Below are positions 1 to 7,510 of a stretch of 13,911 nucleotides of DNA, piece by piece. A program made the position numbers and the translations under genes. Below the pieces are notes generated by a model that was given only the letters and a program-made list of their open reading frames with translations, did not search any database and had not been told where the DNA came from. Source of the DNA: Anaerolineae bacterium. GTDB taxonomy: Bacteria; Chloroflexota; Anaerolineae; Aggregatilineales; Phototrophicaceae. The stretch spans positions 1 through 13,911 of the forward strand of contig JADLHH010000460.1 of assembly GCA_020848855.1 (NCBI GenBank), given 5' to 3'. Every line of letters begins with the position of its first letter. Position 1 is the stretch's first letter.

Positions 1-954
1 GCCCCTCAGAATTTCGAGCAGTTGGCGCGCCGCGTACTCGCCCTTCTCGGCAATCGGCTGGTGAATGGTCGTCAGCGGCGGGTTGGTCAGCCGTGATGCT
101 GGCAGGTCGTCGAAGCCGATAATCGACAGGTCATCCGGCACGCGCACGCCTGCCGCGCGGGCAGCATCCAGCGCGCCGATGGCGATGGTATCCGCCATCG
201 CCACGACAGCCGTTGGGCGGTGCGCCCAGCCCTGCGCGAACCCGTTTTGCCCACCTTCGGGCGTACAGGCACATTCGACCAGCAGGACGCGCTCGCCGTC
301 GATATCCAGCCCGAATTCCTGTAAGGCGGCTCGATAGCCTGAAACGCGCTCGTGCAGCGTGCCGACGTAGCTGGTGAAGCGCCCGTGCTTGCCCGACGCG
401 ATGCCCAGAATGACGATCCGGCGGTGCCCGTGTTCGAGCACGTGCCGCATCGCCAGATACGCCCCCGCGCCGTCGTCGATGTTGACCGACACGATGTTCG
501 GCACCGGCTCGCTGTCCACCATCACGTAGGGCACGCCGCGCTGGTCGAGCAGTTCGACGGTCGGCTTGTTGTGCTCCAGACCAATCGCCATGAAGCCATC
601 GACCACCGCCCCGGAAACCGCCCGGCGCATGTTGCCGAGGATCGGCGAGACCAGCAGCAGGTTGTAACCGTGATGCCCGTACACGGTGCCGACGCCGCGC
701 AGCAGTTCGGTGGTGTACGGGTTTGCCAGGATATCCGGCAGCGGCTGCGGAAACAACACACCGATGTTGCCGGTTCGCTTGCTGGTCAGGCTGCGCGCGA
801 CCGGGTTGGGGATGTAGCCCAGCTCGTTGGCGATCTTCAGGATGCGCTGCACGGTTTCGTCCGGCAGGCGCGCCGGGTCGTTGAACGCGAACGAGACCGC
901 CGTCTTGCTCACGCCGGCGTGCCGGGCGATGTCGCTGATGGTGGTTTTAGGCAT
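1..954 (-). CDS. LacI-family transcriptional repressor (3' end cut by window)
   Basis: Sugar-responsive DNA-binding repressor, probably of the transport and GH13 operon in which it is the last gene. The first 318 residues are visible and the reading frame is open to the window edge. Residues 5-24 form the LacI helix-turn-helix (ISDIARHAGVSKTAVSFAFN). They are followed by the hinge region IPNPVARSLTSKRTG (48-62) and the periplasmic-binding-like effector domain, which starts at NIGVLFPQ. Near the visible end come the family hallmarks IGFDDLPASRLTNPPLTTIHQP and EKGEYAARQLLEIL, so only a short tail is missing. The ATG lies inside the end of the GH13 gene (8-base overlap), with no convincing Shine-Dalgarno sequence, which suggests translational coupling. 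Likely targets are the two palindromes at 5481-5505. The effector is unknown; a maltodextrin-like sugar is inferred from the neighbours. Confidence 0.95.
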   Translation of the reverse strand, partial: MPKTTISDIARHAGVSKTAVSFAFNDPARLPDETVQRILKIANELGYIPNPVARSLTSKRTGNIGVLFPQPLPDILANPYTTELLRGVGTVYGHHGYNLLLVSPILGNMRRAVSGAVVDGFMAIGLEHNKPTVELLDQRGVPYVMVDSEPVPNIVSVNIDDGAGAYLAMRHVLEHGHRRIVILGIASGKHGRFTSYVGTLHERVSGYRAALQEFGLDIDGERVLLVECACTPEGGQNGFAQGWAHRPTAVVAMADTIAIGALDAARAAGVRVPDDLSIIGFDDLPASRLTNPPLTTIHQPIAEKGEYAARQLLEILRG

Positions 955-2347
955 TGGCTTCGACCGGGACGAGCACGCAGGCACTCCGCGCGGGCAGGGG
1001 GCAAAAATCAAGCCGGTAATCCACTCCAGTAAAGTACGTTCCCGACAAAATATCAAGCCAGTGCGTCGGGGCGGCGTAATCCCCCAGCGCCGCCAGCGGA
1101 ATCGACAGCGCGGGCTGTTCGCCGCGCGGGTTGATCACGACGATCACGGCGTCGTCTTCGAGCGTGCGGGCGTAGGCATAGACGCCGTTGAACACCCGCA
1201 GCGTGCGCAAATCGCCGCCGCGCAGCGCCGGGTGCGCGTGCCGCAGCGCGATCATGCTGCGGGTGGCAGCGGCGATTCCGGCGTGCCAGCGCGTCTCATC
1301 CCAGATCATCGGGCGGCGGCAGTCAGGGTCGTTTTCGCCTTCCCTGCCGTTCTCGTCGCCGTAGTAGACCATCGGCGTGCCGGGCAGGGTCATCTGCAAA
1401 GCGATAGCCATGATCGTCCGGGCGGCATCGCCCTTGCAGAGCGTACGGATGCGCGGCGTATCGTGGCTGCCGAGCAGCGTCAGGTGATACGGCACCGAGT
1501 CGCCGTGTTCGGTTAGCAACTGTCGCACTTCGTAGTCGAAATCTTCGGCGTCCATGTGGTCGAAGACGGCGTAGTCGAGGATGTGGCTGCGTAAGCGATA
1601 ATTCATCACGCCGTGCGCCGTGTCGCCGTGCAGCCAGTCGGACGTGCCGCGCCAGACTTCGGCGACGATATAGGCTTCGGGGTTGATGCAGGTGACGAGT
1701 TCGCGGAAGCGCCGCCAGAACGCGGGCGAGGCTTTCCAGGGCACGTCCAGCCGCCAGCCGTCGATACCCTCGCTCGTCCACTGTTCGGTCACCTGCAGCA
1801 GGTACGCCTGAACGTCGGGGTTGTCGGTGTTGAGCTTGGGCAGGAACGGCGCGCCGCCGCAGGTCTGGTAGCTGGGCGGGTCGAAGCGGATCGGGAACGA
1901 ATCGACCTGAAACCAGTCGCGGTACGGCGAATACTCGCCCAGCTCGACGACATCGCGGAACGCCCAGAAGCCGTCGCCGCAGTGGTTGAAGACGGCATCC
2001 AGCACCAGCCGCACGCCGGCACTCTTGAGCGCCGAGCGCATCTGCCGGAAGGTGTCGAGCGTGCCGAACGCCGGATCGATTTTCAGGTAGTCGCTGGTGT
2101 CGTACTTGTGGTTGGTCTGCGCCACGAAGATCGGCGTGGTATACAGCGCGTTGATGCCGAGCGCCTGCAGGTACGCCGCCTTCTGCGCGACGCCCGCCAG
2201 GTCGCCGCCGAAAAAATTCTCGCGCGTCGGCATGTCCGCGTCCCAGTCGGCAGCGCGGGGCGGATCGTTGGCGGGATCGCCGTTTTCGAAGCGCTCCGGG
2301 AATATCTGGTAGAACACGGCGTCCTTGACCCACTCCGGCGAATTCAT
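947..2347 (-). CDS. GH13 alpha-glycosidase, neopullulanase/cyclomaltodextrinase type
   Basis: Predicted cytoplasmic hydrolase of alpha-glucan oligosaccharides, 466 residues, with no signal peptide. GH13 regions are all present: region I DAVFNH (117-122), region II GWRLDV (197-202) with nucleophile D201 and R199, region III AEVW with acid/base E230, and region IV LLGSHD (291-296) with D296. LPKLNT (169-174) resembles the region V signature MPKLN of the GH13_20 group. The protein begins directly with the barrel (DAVFYQIFPERFENGD), so the N-terminal CBM34-like domain usual in that group is absent. The ATG overlaps the upstream permease stop as ATGA. A GGAG stands 7 bases before it. Longer upstream in-frame starts would run deep into the permease gene. 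By its position it should break down the sugar the operon imports. Exact specificity (maltodextrin, cyclodextrin, pullulan fragments) cannot be told. Confidence 0.93.
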   Translation of the reverse strand: MNSPEWVKDAVFYQIFPERFENGDPANDPPRAADWDADMPTRENFFGGDLAGVAQKAAYLQALGINALYTTPIFVAQTNHKYDTSDYLKIDPAFGTLDTFRQMRSALKSAGVRLVLDAVFNHCGDGFWAFRDVVELGEYSPYRDWFQVDSFPIRFDPPSYQTCGGAPFLPKLNTDNPDVQAYLLQVTEQWTSEGIDGWRLDVPWKASPAFWRRFRELVTCINPEAYIVAEVWRGTSDWLHGDTAHGVMNYRLRSHILDYAVFDHMDAEDFDYEVRQLLTEHGDSVPYHLTLLGSHDTPRIRTLCKGDAARTIMAIALQMTLPGTPMVYYGDENGREGENDPDCRRPMIWDETRWHAGIAAATRSMIALRHAHPALRGGDLRTLRVFNGVYAYARTLEDDAVIVVINPRGEQPALSIPLAALGDYAAPTHWLDILSGTYFTGVDYRLDFCPLPARSACVLVPVEANA

Positions 2348-3210
2348 TCCTTGACTCCCGTCAGTGCGATGCTCTCGATAAAGTGCCGCTGCCCCAGCAA
2401 AAAGGCGAAGATCGTCGGCAGCGTGGCGGTCACGGTTCCCGCCATCAGCAGCGTCCAGTTGGTGCTGTAGCGCCCCTGAAACATAACCAGCCCAAGCTGG
2501 ATCGTGCGCATGTCCGGCTTGTCGGTGACGACCAGGGGCCACAAAAAGTCGTTCCAGGCGAACAGGAACGAGAAGATCGCCAGCGTCGCCAGCGCCGGGC
2601 GCGACAGCGGCAGGATGATACGCCACCACACCCCCAGCCGCGACGAGCCATCGATCATGGCGGATTCATCCAGGTCTTTGGGGATCGTCAGGTAGTGCTG
2701 GCGCAGCAGGAAAATGCCGAAGGCGCTGACCATGCGCGGCACGATCAGCGCGGTGAAGGTGTTCTGCCAGCCCAAATCCTTGATGATCAGGTACGAGGGA
2801 ATGAGCAGCACCTGAAACGGCAGCATCATCGTGCCCAGCACCAGCAGGAACAGGACGTTGCGTCCGGGAAACGTCAGCCGGGCGAAAGCATACGCCGCCA
2901 GCGACCCCAGCAGGAGCTGCCCGATGGTGATCCCGGCTGCCATGATCGCCGTGTTGAGGTAGTAGCGGTCGAACGGCGCGGCTTCGAAGGCGCGCACGTA
3001 ATTCTGCCACTCGAACGTCGTCGGAATCAGGTACGGCGGGCTGTAGGTCATGTTCGACGGCTTGAGCGACAGCGTGATCATCCACATCAGCGGCGCGATC
3101 ATCACCACCGCCCCGGTGATCAGGATCAGGTGGATGTACCAGCGCTTCGGCAGCCAGCGCAGCAGCGTAACGCGAAGCGTGTTCGGGCGTTCCAGCACAG
3201 ATGCGCTCAT
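2344..3210 (-). CDS. Carbohydrate ABC transporter permease, MalG type
   Basis: Second inner-membrane permease subunit of the sugar importer, 288 residues, the usual MalG/MsmG size. A cytoplasmic N-terminus is followed by a first membrane helix (about 24-47), then a block of helices from about 85 to 280. The cytoplasmic EAA loop that docks onto the ATPase lies at 179-205 (DLDESAMIDGSSRLGVWWRI, then ILPLSRP). It has ESAMIDG where EAAxxDG is commonest. The C-terminus, ESIALTGVKE, is typical of MalG proteins. The ATG overlaps the stop of the MalF-type gene (ATGA), with GAGG 6 bases upstream. A longer start at 3339 is open but would lie inside the preceding gene and adds an atypical Arg-rich stretch, so it was rejected. 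Confidence 0.95.
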   Translation of the reverse strand: MSASVLERPNTLRVTLLRWLPKRWYIHLILITGAVVMIAPLMWMITLSLKPSNMTYSPPYLIPTTFEWQNYVRAFEAAPFDRYYLNTAIMAAGITIGQLLLGSLAAYAFARLTFPGRNVLFLLVLGTMMLPFQVLLIPSYLIIKDLGWQNTFTALIVPRMVSAFGIFLLRQHYLTIPKDLDESAMIDGSSRLGVWWRIILPLSRPALATLAIFSFLFAWNDFLWPLVVTDKPDMRTIQLGLVMFQGRYSTNWTLLMAGTVTATLPTIFAFLLGQRHFIESIALTGVKE

Positions 3211-4124
3211 ACGCCACCTCGCGCCTGCTGCCCGAACAGCTTCCACTGCACCAGCGTGACCACCAGCACGATGATGAACAGTATCCAGCCGATTGCCGAG
3301 GCATCGCCCAGGTTGAAGTAGCGGAACGCCTCGCGCCACAGCAGAAAGCCCATCACTTCGGTCGAGCCGACCGGACCGCCCGTACCGTTGGACATGACGA
3401 ACACGGTATCGAACACCAGAAAGGCGTCGATCAGCGTCATAATGGCGACCAGCAGCGAAATCGGCGAGAGCAGCGGCAGCGTGATGTGACGAAAGCGCTG
3501 CCAGTTGGTCGCGCCGTCAACCTCCGCCGCCTCGTAATACACGCGCGGGATGGTTTGCAGCCCCGCCAGAAAGATCACCATGTTGAAGCCGATGCGCTTC
3601 CACACACCGACCAGGATCACGGCGGGCAGCGCCCACACCGGATCGCTAAGCCACGACGGTCCCTGAATGCCGATGCCGCGCAGCAGGGTATTGACCAGCC
3701 CCGAACCCGGCTCCAGCAGGTAGCGCCAAACGGTCGCCGCCGCCACCGTCGCCGTGACGACCGGGACGAAGTAGATGATGCGGTAGATCGTCACGCCTCT
3801 GATGCCGGTGTTGAGCAGCAGCGCAATCGCCAGCCCGCCGACCAGACTGAAGATCGTCAAGCCCGCGACATAAGCCGCCGTCACGCCCACCGAGTGCCAG
3901 AACGTTGGCGACTGGAACCAGTCGGCGTAATTCTGCAAGCCGACCGGCGTCATCTCCGGCGTGAAGCCGTTCCAGTCGTTCAGGCTCAGGTAGCCGGAAT
4001 ACACGATCGGGTAGACCGTGAACAAGCCGAGGATCAGCAGCGCCGGCAGAATAGCCAGGTACGCCACGCGAGCCTCGCCGTTCAGCCGAGGACGGCGCGC
4101 GGAACGCACGTTACCGATAAGCAT
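3207..4124 (-). CDS. Carbohydrate ABC transporter permease, MalF type
   Basis: First permease subunit of the sugar importer, 305 residues. The N-terminus is basic (VRSARRPRL). The first helix is at about 20-45 (AYLAILPALLILGLFTVYPI), and the block of helices from about 75 to 295 is typical of MsmF/UgpA-like subunits. The EAA loop is at 197-221 and reads YYEAAEVDGATNWQRFRHIT followed by LPLLSP, close to the consensus, so it should bind a MalK-type ATPase. The start chosen is the ATG at 4124, preceded by AAGAGG with suitable spacing. An in-frame GTG at 4178 is possible but falls inside the strong hairpin at 4156-4181. The gene starts 74 bases after the binding-protein stop and overlaps the MalG-type gene by 4 bases. 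Confidence 0.94.
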   Translation of the reverse strand: MLIGNVRSARRPRLNGEARVAYLAILPALLILGLFTVYPIVYSGYLSLNDWNGFTPEMTPVGLQNYADWFQSPTFWHSVGVTAAYVAGLTIFSLVGGLAIALLLNTGIRGVTIYRIIYFVPVVTATVAAATVWRYLLEPGSGLVNTLLRGIGIQGPSWLSDPVWALPAVILVGVWKRIGFNMVIFLAGLQTIPRVYYEAAEVDGATNWQRFRHITLPLLSPISLLVAIMTLIDAFLVFDTVFVMSNGTGGPVGSTEVMGFLLWREAFRYFNLGDASAIGWILFIIVLVVTLVQWKLFGQQARGGV

Positions 4125-4155
4125 GAGCGAATGCCTCTTGAGTATCAGGCAAGCA

Positions 4156-4181
4156 GGTGTGCCGGTTTGCACCGGCACACC
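4156..4181 (-). promoter_or_regulatory. Strong intercistronic hairpin with GCAA tetraloop
   Basis: A perfect 11-bp inverted repeat. On the transcribed (minus) strand it reads GGTGTGCCGGT, then GCAA, then ACCGGCACACC. The loop fits the stable GNRA type. It lies in the 74-base gap between the binding-protein stop and the MalF-type start. No T-run follows it, so it is not a full intrinsic terminator. By analogy with malE-malF spacers in other bacteria, it probably blocks 3'-exonucleases and raises binding-protein mRNA over permease mRNA. That role is inferred. Confidence 0.8.
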
Positions 4182-4198
4182 CGTAACAAGCCATTAGT

Positions 4199-5446
4199 CT
4201 AGTGCAGCAGCGCGTTGACCGCGACTTCGGCGTTGGTCAGCGCATCCTGAGAGGAAACCTGCCCGTACAGCGCGCGTTCGATATTGGCGCTGAACACGTC
4301 CGAAAGCTGGGCGTACACCGCCACCGACGGACGGTTGATGGCGTACTGCTGGCTTTCGACAAACGGGATCAGGCGCGGCTCGGTGTCGGTCAGCCAGCTT
4401 TGGAAGCCGGCGTCATCGGCAACCGACTGGCGAATCGGCATGAAGGTCGTGCCCTCATCCCACGTGACCTGCATTTCGGTGCTGGTCAGCCACTGGACGA
4501 AGGTGAACGCCGCCTGCTGCTTCGCGTCGTCGCTGCCGAAGATCACCAGATGCTCGCCGCCCATATTGGTCGCGGGCTGCCCGCCTTCGGGGATCGGCAT
4601 CGGCGCGGTGCTGAACGCGAACATCGTCTGCGAAGCGTAGCCGCCGACCATCCACGAGCCGTCCATGCGCATACAGGCTTTGCCCTGGTCGAACGCGCCC
4701 CACGGATCGAGGCTGCTCGCGCCGCTGTCGATCAGCGAGCGCCAGAAATCGAGCGCTTTCAAGCCCGCTTCGGTGTTGAACGCGGCGGCGCTGTTGTCTT
4801 CGTTCAGGAACGCGCCGCCCGCCTGCCACAGGTACACCTGGAACTGCCAGGTCAAGCCTTCGCCGGGCTGCGTGTACAGTTCCATGCCGATGACGCCCTC
4901 GTCGGGGTTGGCGCAGGTCTGCGCCATGCTCGCCAGCTCATCCCATGTGGTCGGCGGCGCGGCGGGATCAAGCCCGGCGGCGGTGAACAGGTCATTGTTG
5001 ATGAACAGTTCGAGATTGTTGGTGCTGACCGGCAGCCCGTACAGTTCACCGCCATATTTATTGACGTTCAGCAGCGCCGGGTAGAAATCGCTCAGGTCGA
5101 TTCCGGCGGCATCCACGTAGCTGTCGAGCGTGACGACTTTGCCGGAACTCGCCAGCAGCGGCACCCACGCCATATCGACCGCAGCGATATCCGGGGCTTC
5201 GCCGCCAGCGGCAGCGGTCTGGATGCGCGGCAGAAGCTCGCCCCAGCCGAAGAAGGTGTTTTCGACCTGGATGTCGGGGTGTTCGGCGTTGAACTGGTCG
5301 ACCAACTGCTGGATGACTTCCCCATTATTGCCGTCCCAGTAGTTCCAGAACGTGAGGGTCACGGGCGACTGCGCCGAAACCGCGCTCAAGCCGCAGACGC
5401 AGACCAGCACAACCGAGAGCAGGACGAAGCGGGATAAGCGGAACAT
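4199..5446 (-). CDS. Extracellular sugar-binding protein of the ABC importer
   Basis: Solute-binding protein (family 1, MalE/MsmE/UgpB fold), 415 residues, which captures the sugar outside the membrane and hands it to the permease pair. The Sec signal peptide has a basic start MFRLSRF, a hydrophobic core at 7-20 and a likely cleavage after SAVSA (residue 25). The mature part starts QSPVTLTFWNYWDGNNGEVI, the usual beta-strand with aromatic residues, followed by FNAEHPDIQVE and GEAPDIAAVD. Two Cys (16 and 18) sit in the signal region, but neither has G/A/S just before it, so a lipobox is not evident. The start is set by AAAGGAG 6 bases upstream. A longer in-frame start at 5509 would spoil the signal peptide and overlie the promoter. 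This is the first gene of the operon. The sugar is probably a maltodextrin, judged only from the GH13 neighbour. Confidence 0.95.
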   Translation of the reverse strand: MFRLSRFVLLSVVLVCVCGLSAVSAQSPVTLTFWNYWDGNNGEVIQQLVDQFNAEHPDIQVENTFFGWGELLPRIQTAAAGGEAPDIAAVDMAWVPLLASSGKVVTLDSYVDAAGIDLSDFYPALLNVNKYGGELYGLPVSTNNLELFINNDLFTAAGLDPAAPPTTWDELASMAQTCANPDEGVIGMELYTQPGEGLTWQFQVYLWQAGGAFLNEDNSAAAFNTEAGLKALDFWRSLIDSGASSLDPWGAFDQGKACMRMDGSWMVGGYASQTMFAFSTAPMPIPEGGQPATNMGGEHLVIFGSDDAKQQAAFTFVQWLTSTEMQVTWDEGTTFMPIRQSVADDAGFQSWLTDTEPRLIPFVESQQYAINRPSVAVYAQLSDVFSANIERALYGQVSSQDALTNAEVAVNALLH

Positions 5447-5452
5447 CGAAGA

Positions 5453-5459
5453 CTCCTTT
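5453..5459 (-). promoter_or_regulatory. Ribosome binding site of the sugar-binding protein
   Basis: AAAGGAG on the minus strand, 6 bases before the ATG at 5446. It is the strongest such site in the sugar operon and decides the start against the longer in-frame alternative. Confidence 0.85.
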
Positions 5460-5480
5460 AAGCTGATTTGTTTTATGCAA

Positions 5481-5492
5481 TAAATCGGTTTA
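5481..5492 (-). promoter_or_regulatory. LacI-type operator, downstream copy
   Basis: On the plus strand it reads TAAATCGGTTTA, a 12-bp palindrome with one mismatch pair and the central CG typical of LacI-family sites. It lies about 13 to 24 bases after the predicted transcription start, one base from the second copy (centres 13 bp apart). The likely binder is the LacI-family protein encoded last in the operon. Confidence 0.72.
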
Positions 5493-5493
5493 C

Positions 5494-5505
5494 TAAACCG
5501 GTTTA
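5494..5505 (-). promoter_or_regulatory. LacI-type operator, perfect copy at the transcription start
   Basis: A perfect 12-bp palindrome, TAAACCGGTTTA, with central CG. It begins at the predicted +1 and immediately follows the -10 region, where a bound repressor would block RNA polymerase. Confidence 0.82.
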
Positions 5506-5511
5506 ACAATC

Positions 5512-5540
5512 ATAGTATCCCAACATTTCGCGGCTGTCAA
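5512..5540 (-). promoter_or_regulatory. Housekeeping-sigma promoter of the sugar operon
   Basis: On the minus strand: TTGACA (5540-5535), a 17-base spacer, TACTAT (5517-5512). The -35 is perfect and the -10 is near perfect. Predicted start of transcription is about 5505, giving a leader of roughly 59 bases that contains both operators and the ribosome binding site. Confidence 0.85.
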
Positions 5541-5597
5541 ATGGGGTGTTTGGCGGAGCATTTGGGGCGTATCAGGCTTCTGCGTCTCTGGAATCCA

Positions 5598-5624
5598 AAA
5601 ATGCCACCAATGGGGTGGCATTTT
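5598..5624 (-). terminator. Intrinsic terminator of the exporter operon
   Basis: An 11-bp perfect stem AAAATGCCACC/GGTGGCATTTT with a 5-base loop and a T-run (TTTTT on the minus strand). It begins 20 bases after the stop of the 621-residue exporter subunit. The A/T-flanked stem could also work in the other direction, though no gene reads into it from the left on the plus strand. Confidence 0.85.
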
Positions 5625-5644
5625 GTTTAACGCGCTCGCGGTGA

Positions 5645-7510
5645 TTACGCGGCGTTGACCACGCCCGTGTTCTCGAACTGGCTGTTGTACAGGTCGGCAT
5701 AGAAGCCGTCCTGAGCCAGCAGTTCGGTATGGCTGCCCTGCTCGACAATATCGCCGTCGCGCATGACCAGAATCAGGTCGGCGTTGCGGATGGTGCTGAG
5801 CCGGTGGGCGATGATGAAGCTGGTGCGGTTGTGCATCAGGTTGTCCATCGCCTTCTGGATCAGCACTTCGGTGCGGGTATCGACCGAGCTGGTGGCTTCG
5901 TCCAGAATGAGCATCGGCGGGTCGGCGAGGATGGCGCGGGCAATCGTCAGAAGCTGTTTCTGCCCCTGCGAAACATTCGACGCTTCCTCATTCAGCACGG
6001 TGTTGTAGCCGTCCGGCAGCGTGCGCACGAAGTGGTCGACGTGCGCGGCTTGCGCAGCGGCGATCACTTCCTCGTCGGTCGCGTCCAGCCGCCCGTAGCG
6101 GATGTTCTCCATGATTGTGCCGCTGTACAGCCAGGCATCCTGCAGCACCATGCCGAACATCTCGCGCAGGTCGTGGCGGGTGAAGTCGCGGATGTCGTAC
6201 CCGTCGATACGGATCGCGCCGCTGTTCACGTCGTAGAAGCGCATCAGCAGCTTGACCATCGTCGTCTTGCCCGCGCCGGTCGGTCCTACGATGGCGATCT
6301 TCTGCCCCGGCTTCACCGACGCCGAGAAGTTGCGAATGATGACCTTCTCCGGGTCGTAGCCGAACTGCACGCGGTCGAACTCGACGTTACCAGCGACCAC
6401 CGCTTCCTTCACCGGGCTGGTGGATTCGGTGATTTCTTCCGGCTCCGCCAGAAATTGGAAGACGCGCTCGGCGGCGGCAGCCGTCTGCTGCAGCACGTTC
6501 GAGATGTTGGCGATCTGGCTGATCGGCTGGGTGAACGAGCGCACATACTGGATGAACGCCTGCACATCGCCGACGGTGATTGTGCCGTTGATCACCAGAT
6601 AGCCGCCGAGGATCGACACGCCGACGTAGCCAAGATTGCCGACAAAGCCCATGACCGGGAACAGCAGCCCGGACAGGAACTGCGACTTCCATGCCGAACT
6701 GTACAGCGTATCGTTGTAGGTATCGAACCTGGCGACGCTCTGTTCCTCGCCGTTGAAGGCTTTCATCACGTTGTGCGCGCCGTACATTTCCTCGACATGC
6801 CCGTTGACGTGACCGAGATAGTCCTGCTGCTCCTTGAAATACTTCTGCGACTTACCGATCACCGCCGCGATGATGCCGAACGACAGCGGGATCATGATCA
6901 GCGCGACCAGCGTCATCTGCCAGCTAATCGACAGCATCATGACCAGCACGCCGATCATGCTGACGACCGAGGTCACGATCTGCGACAGGCTCTGGTTGAG
7001 CGTCTGGCTGATGGTGTCCACGTCGTTGGTCACGCGCGACAGCACCTCGCCCTGGTTGGTCTTGTCGAAGTACTTGAGCGGCAGCTTGTTGATCTTCTCC
7101 GAGATATCCCGGCGCAGGTTGTACGTCACCTTCTGCGAAATCCCCGCCATCACCCAGCCCTGAATGTAGCTGAACAGCGCCGACAGCAGGTACAAGCCGA
7201 CGAGGATAAGGATGATGTTGCCGATGTACGCGAAGTCGATGCCCGTGCCCGTCCCGGCGATCTGCGCGATCACGCCCTCGAACAGCCGGGTAGTCGCTAG
7301 CCCCAGCACTTTGGGTCCCACAATCGTGAAGATCGTCGAGGCAATGGCGAAGATCAGCACGATCACGAGCGCGATTTTGTACGCGCCGATATACGCGATC
7401 AGCTTCTTCATCGTCCCGCGAAAATCGCGCGCCTTTTCGGTGGGGGCGCCCATCGGCGACGGACCACCCATAGGACCACGTGGAGACTGTCTTGGATGTC
7501 CCCCCATCAT
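5645..7510 (-). CDS. Heterodimeric ABC exporter, subunit with catalytic Walker B Glu
   Basis: Half-transporter of 621 residues, with an N-terminal membrane domain (helices between about 40 and 330) and a C-terminal nucleotide-binding domain. Motifs: Walker A GPTGAGKTT (409-417), Q-loop Q457, signature NVSQGQ (512-517), Walker B MLILDE (533-538) with catalytic E538, D-loop SSVD, H-loop H569 in IIAHRLS. The signature departs from LSGGQ. Its partner has the opposite defects, so they should form one consensus and one degenerate ATP site, as known for LmrCD, BmrCD and TM287/288. The first 30 residues are rich in Gly, Pro and Met (MMGGHPRQSPRGPMGGPSPM), a disordered tail seen in some members. The ATG overlaps the upstream stop (ATGA), with GAGGAG 8 bases before it. 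Substrate unknown; drug or lipid export is the usual role. Confidence 0.94.
   Translation of the reverse strand: MMGGHPRQSPRGPMGGPSPMGAPTEKARDFRGTMKKLIAYIGAYKIALVIVLIFAIASTIFTIVGPKVLGLATTRLFEGVIAQIAGTGTGIDFAYIGNIILILVGLYLLSALFSYIQGWVMAGISQKVTYNLRRDISEKINKLPLKYFDKTNQGEVLSRVTNDVDTISQTLNQSLSQIVTSVVSMIGVLVMMLSISWQMTLVALIMIPLSFGIIAAVIGKSQKYFKEQQDYLGHVNGHVEEMYGAHNVMKAFNGEEQSVARFDTYNDTLYSSAWKSQFLSGLLFPVMGFVGNLGYVGVSILGGYLVINGTITVGDVQAFIQYVRSFTQPISQIANISNVLQQTAAAAERVFQFLAEPEEITESTSPVKEAVVAGNVEFDRVQFGYDPEKVIIRNFSASVKPGQKIAIVGPTGAGKTTMVKLLMRFYDVNSGAIRIDGYDIRDFTRHDLREMFGMVLQDAWLYSGTIMENIRYGRLDATDEEVIAAAQAAHVDHFVRTLPDGYNTVLNEEASNVSQGQKQLLTIARAILADPPMLILDEATSSVDTRTEVLIQKAMDNLMHNRTSFIIAHRLSTIRNADLILVMRDGDIVEQGSHTELLAQDGFYADLYNSQFENTGVVNAA

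Noticed and set aside
4202..5437. Long plus-strand reading frame antisense to the binding-protein gene
   Set aside because: It is rich in Arg, His and Gln, has no recognisable domain, and mirrors a certain gene with promoter, signal peptide and ribosome site. It is a GC-rich antisense artefact.
5729..7300. 523-codon plus-strand frame antisense to the 621-residue exporter gene
   Set aside because: Composition is His/Arg/Asp-rich and lacks any motif; the minus strand encodes complete ABC motifs.
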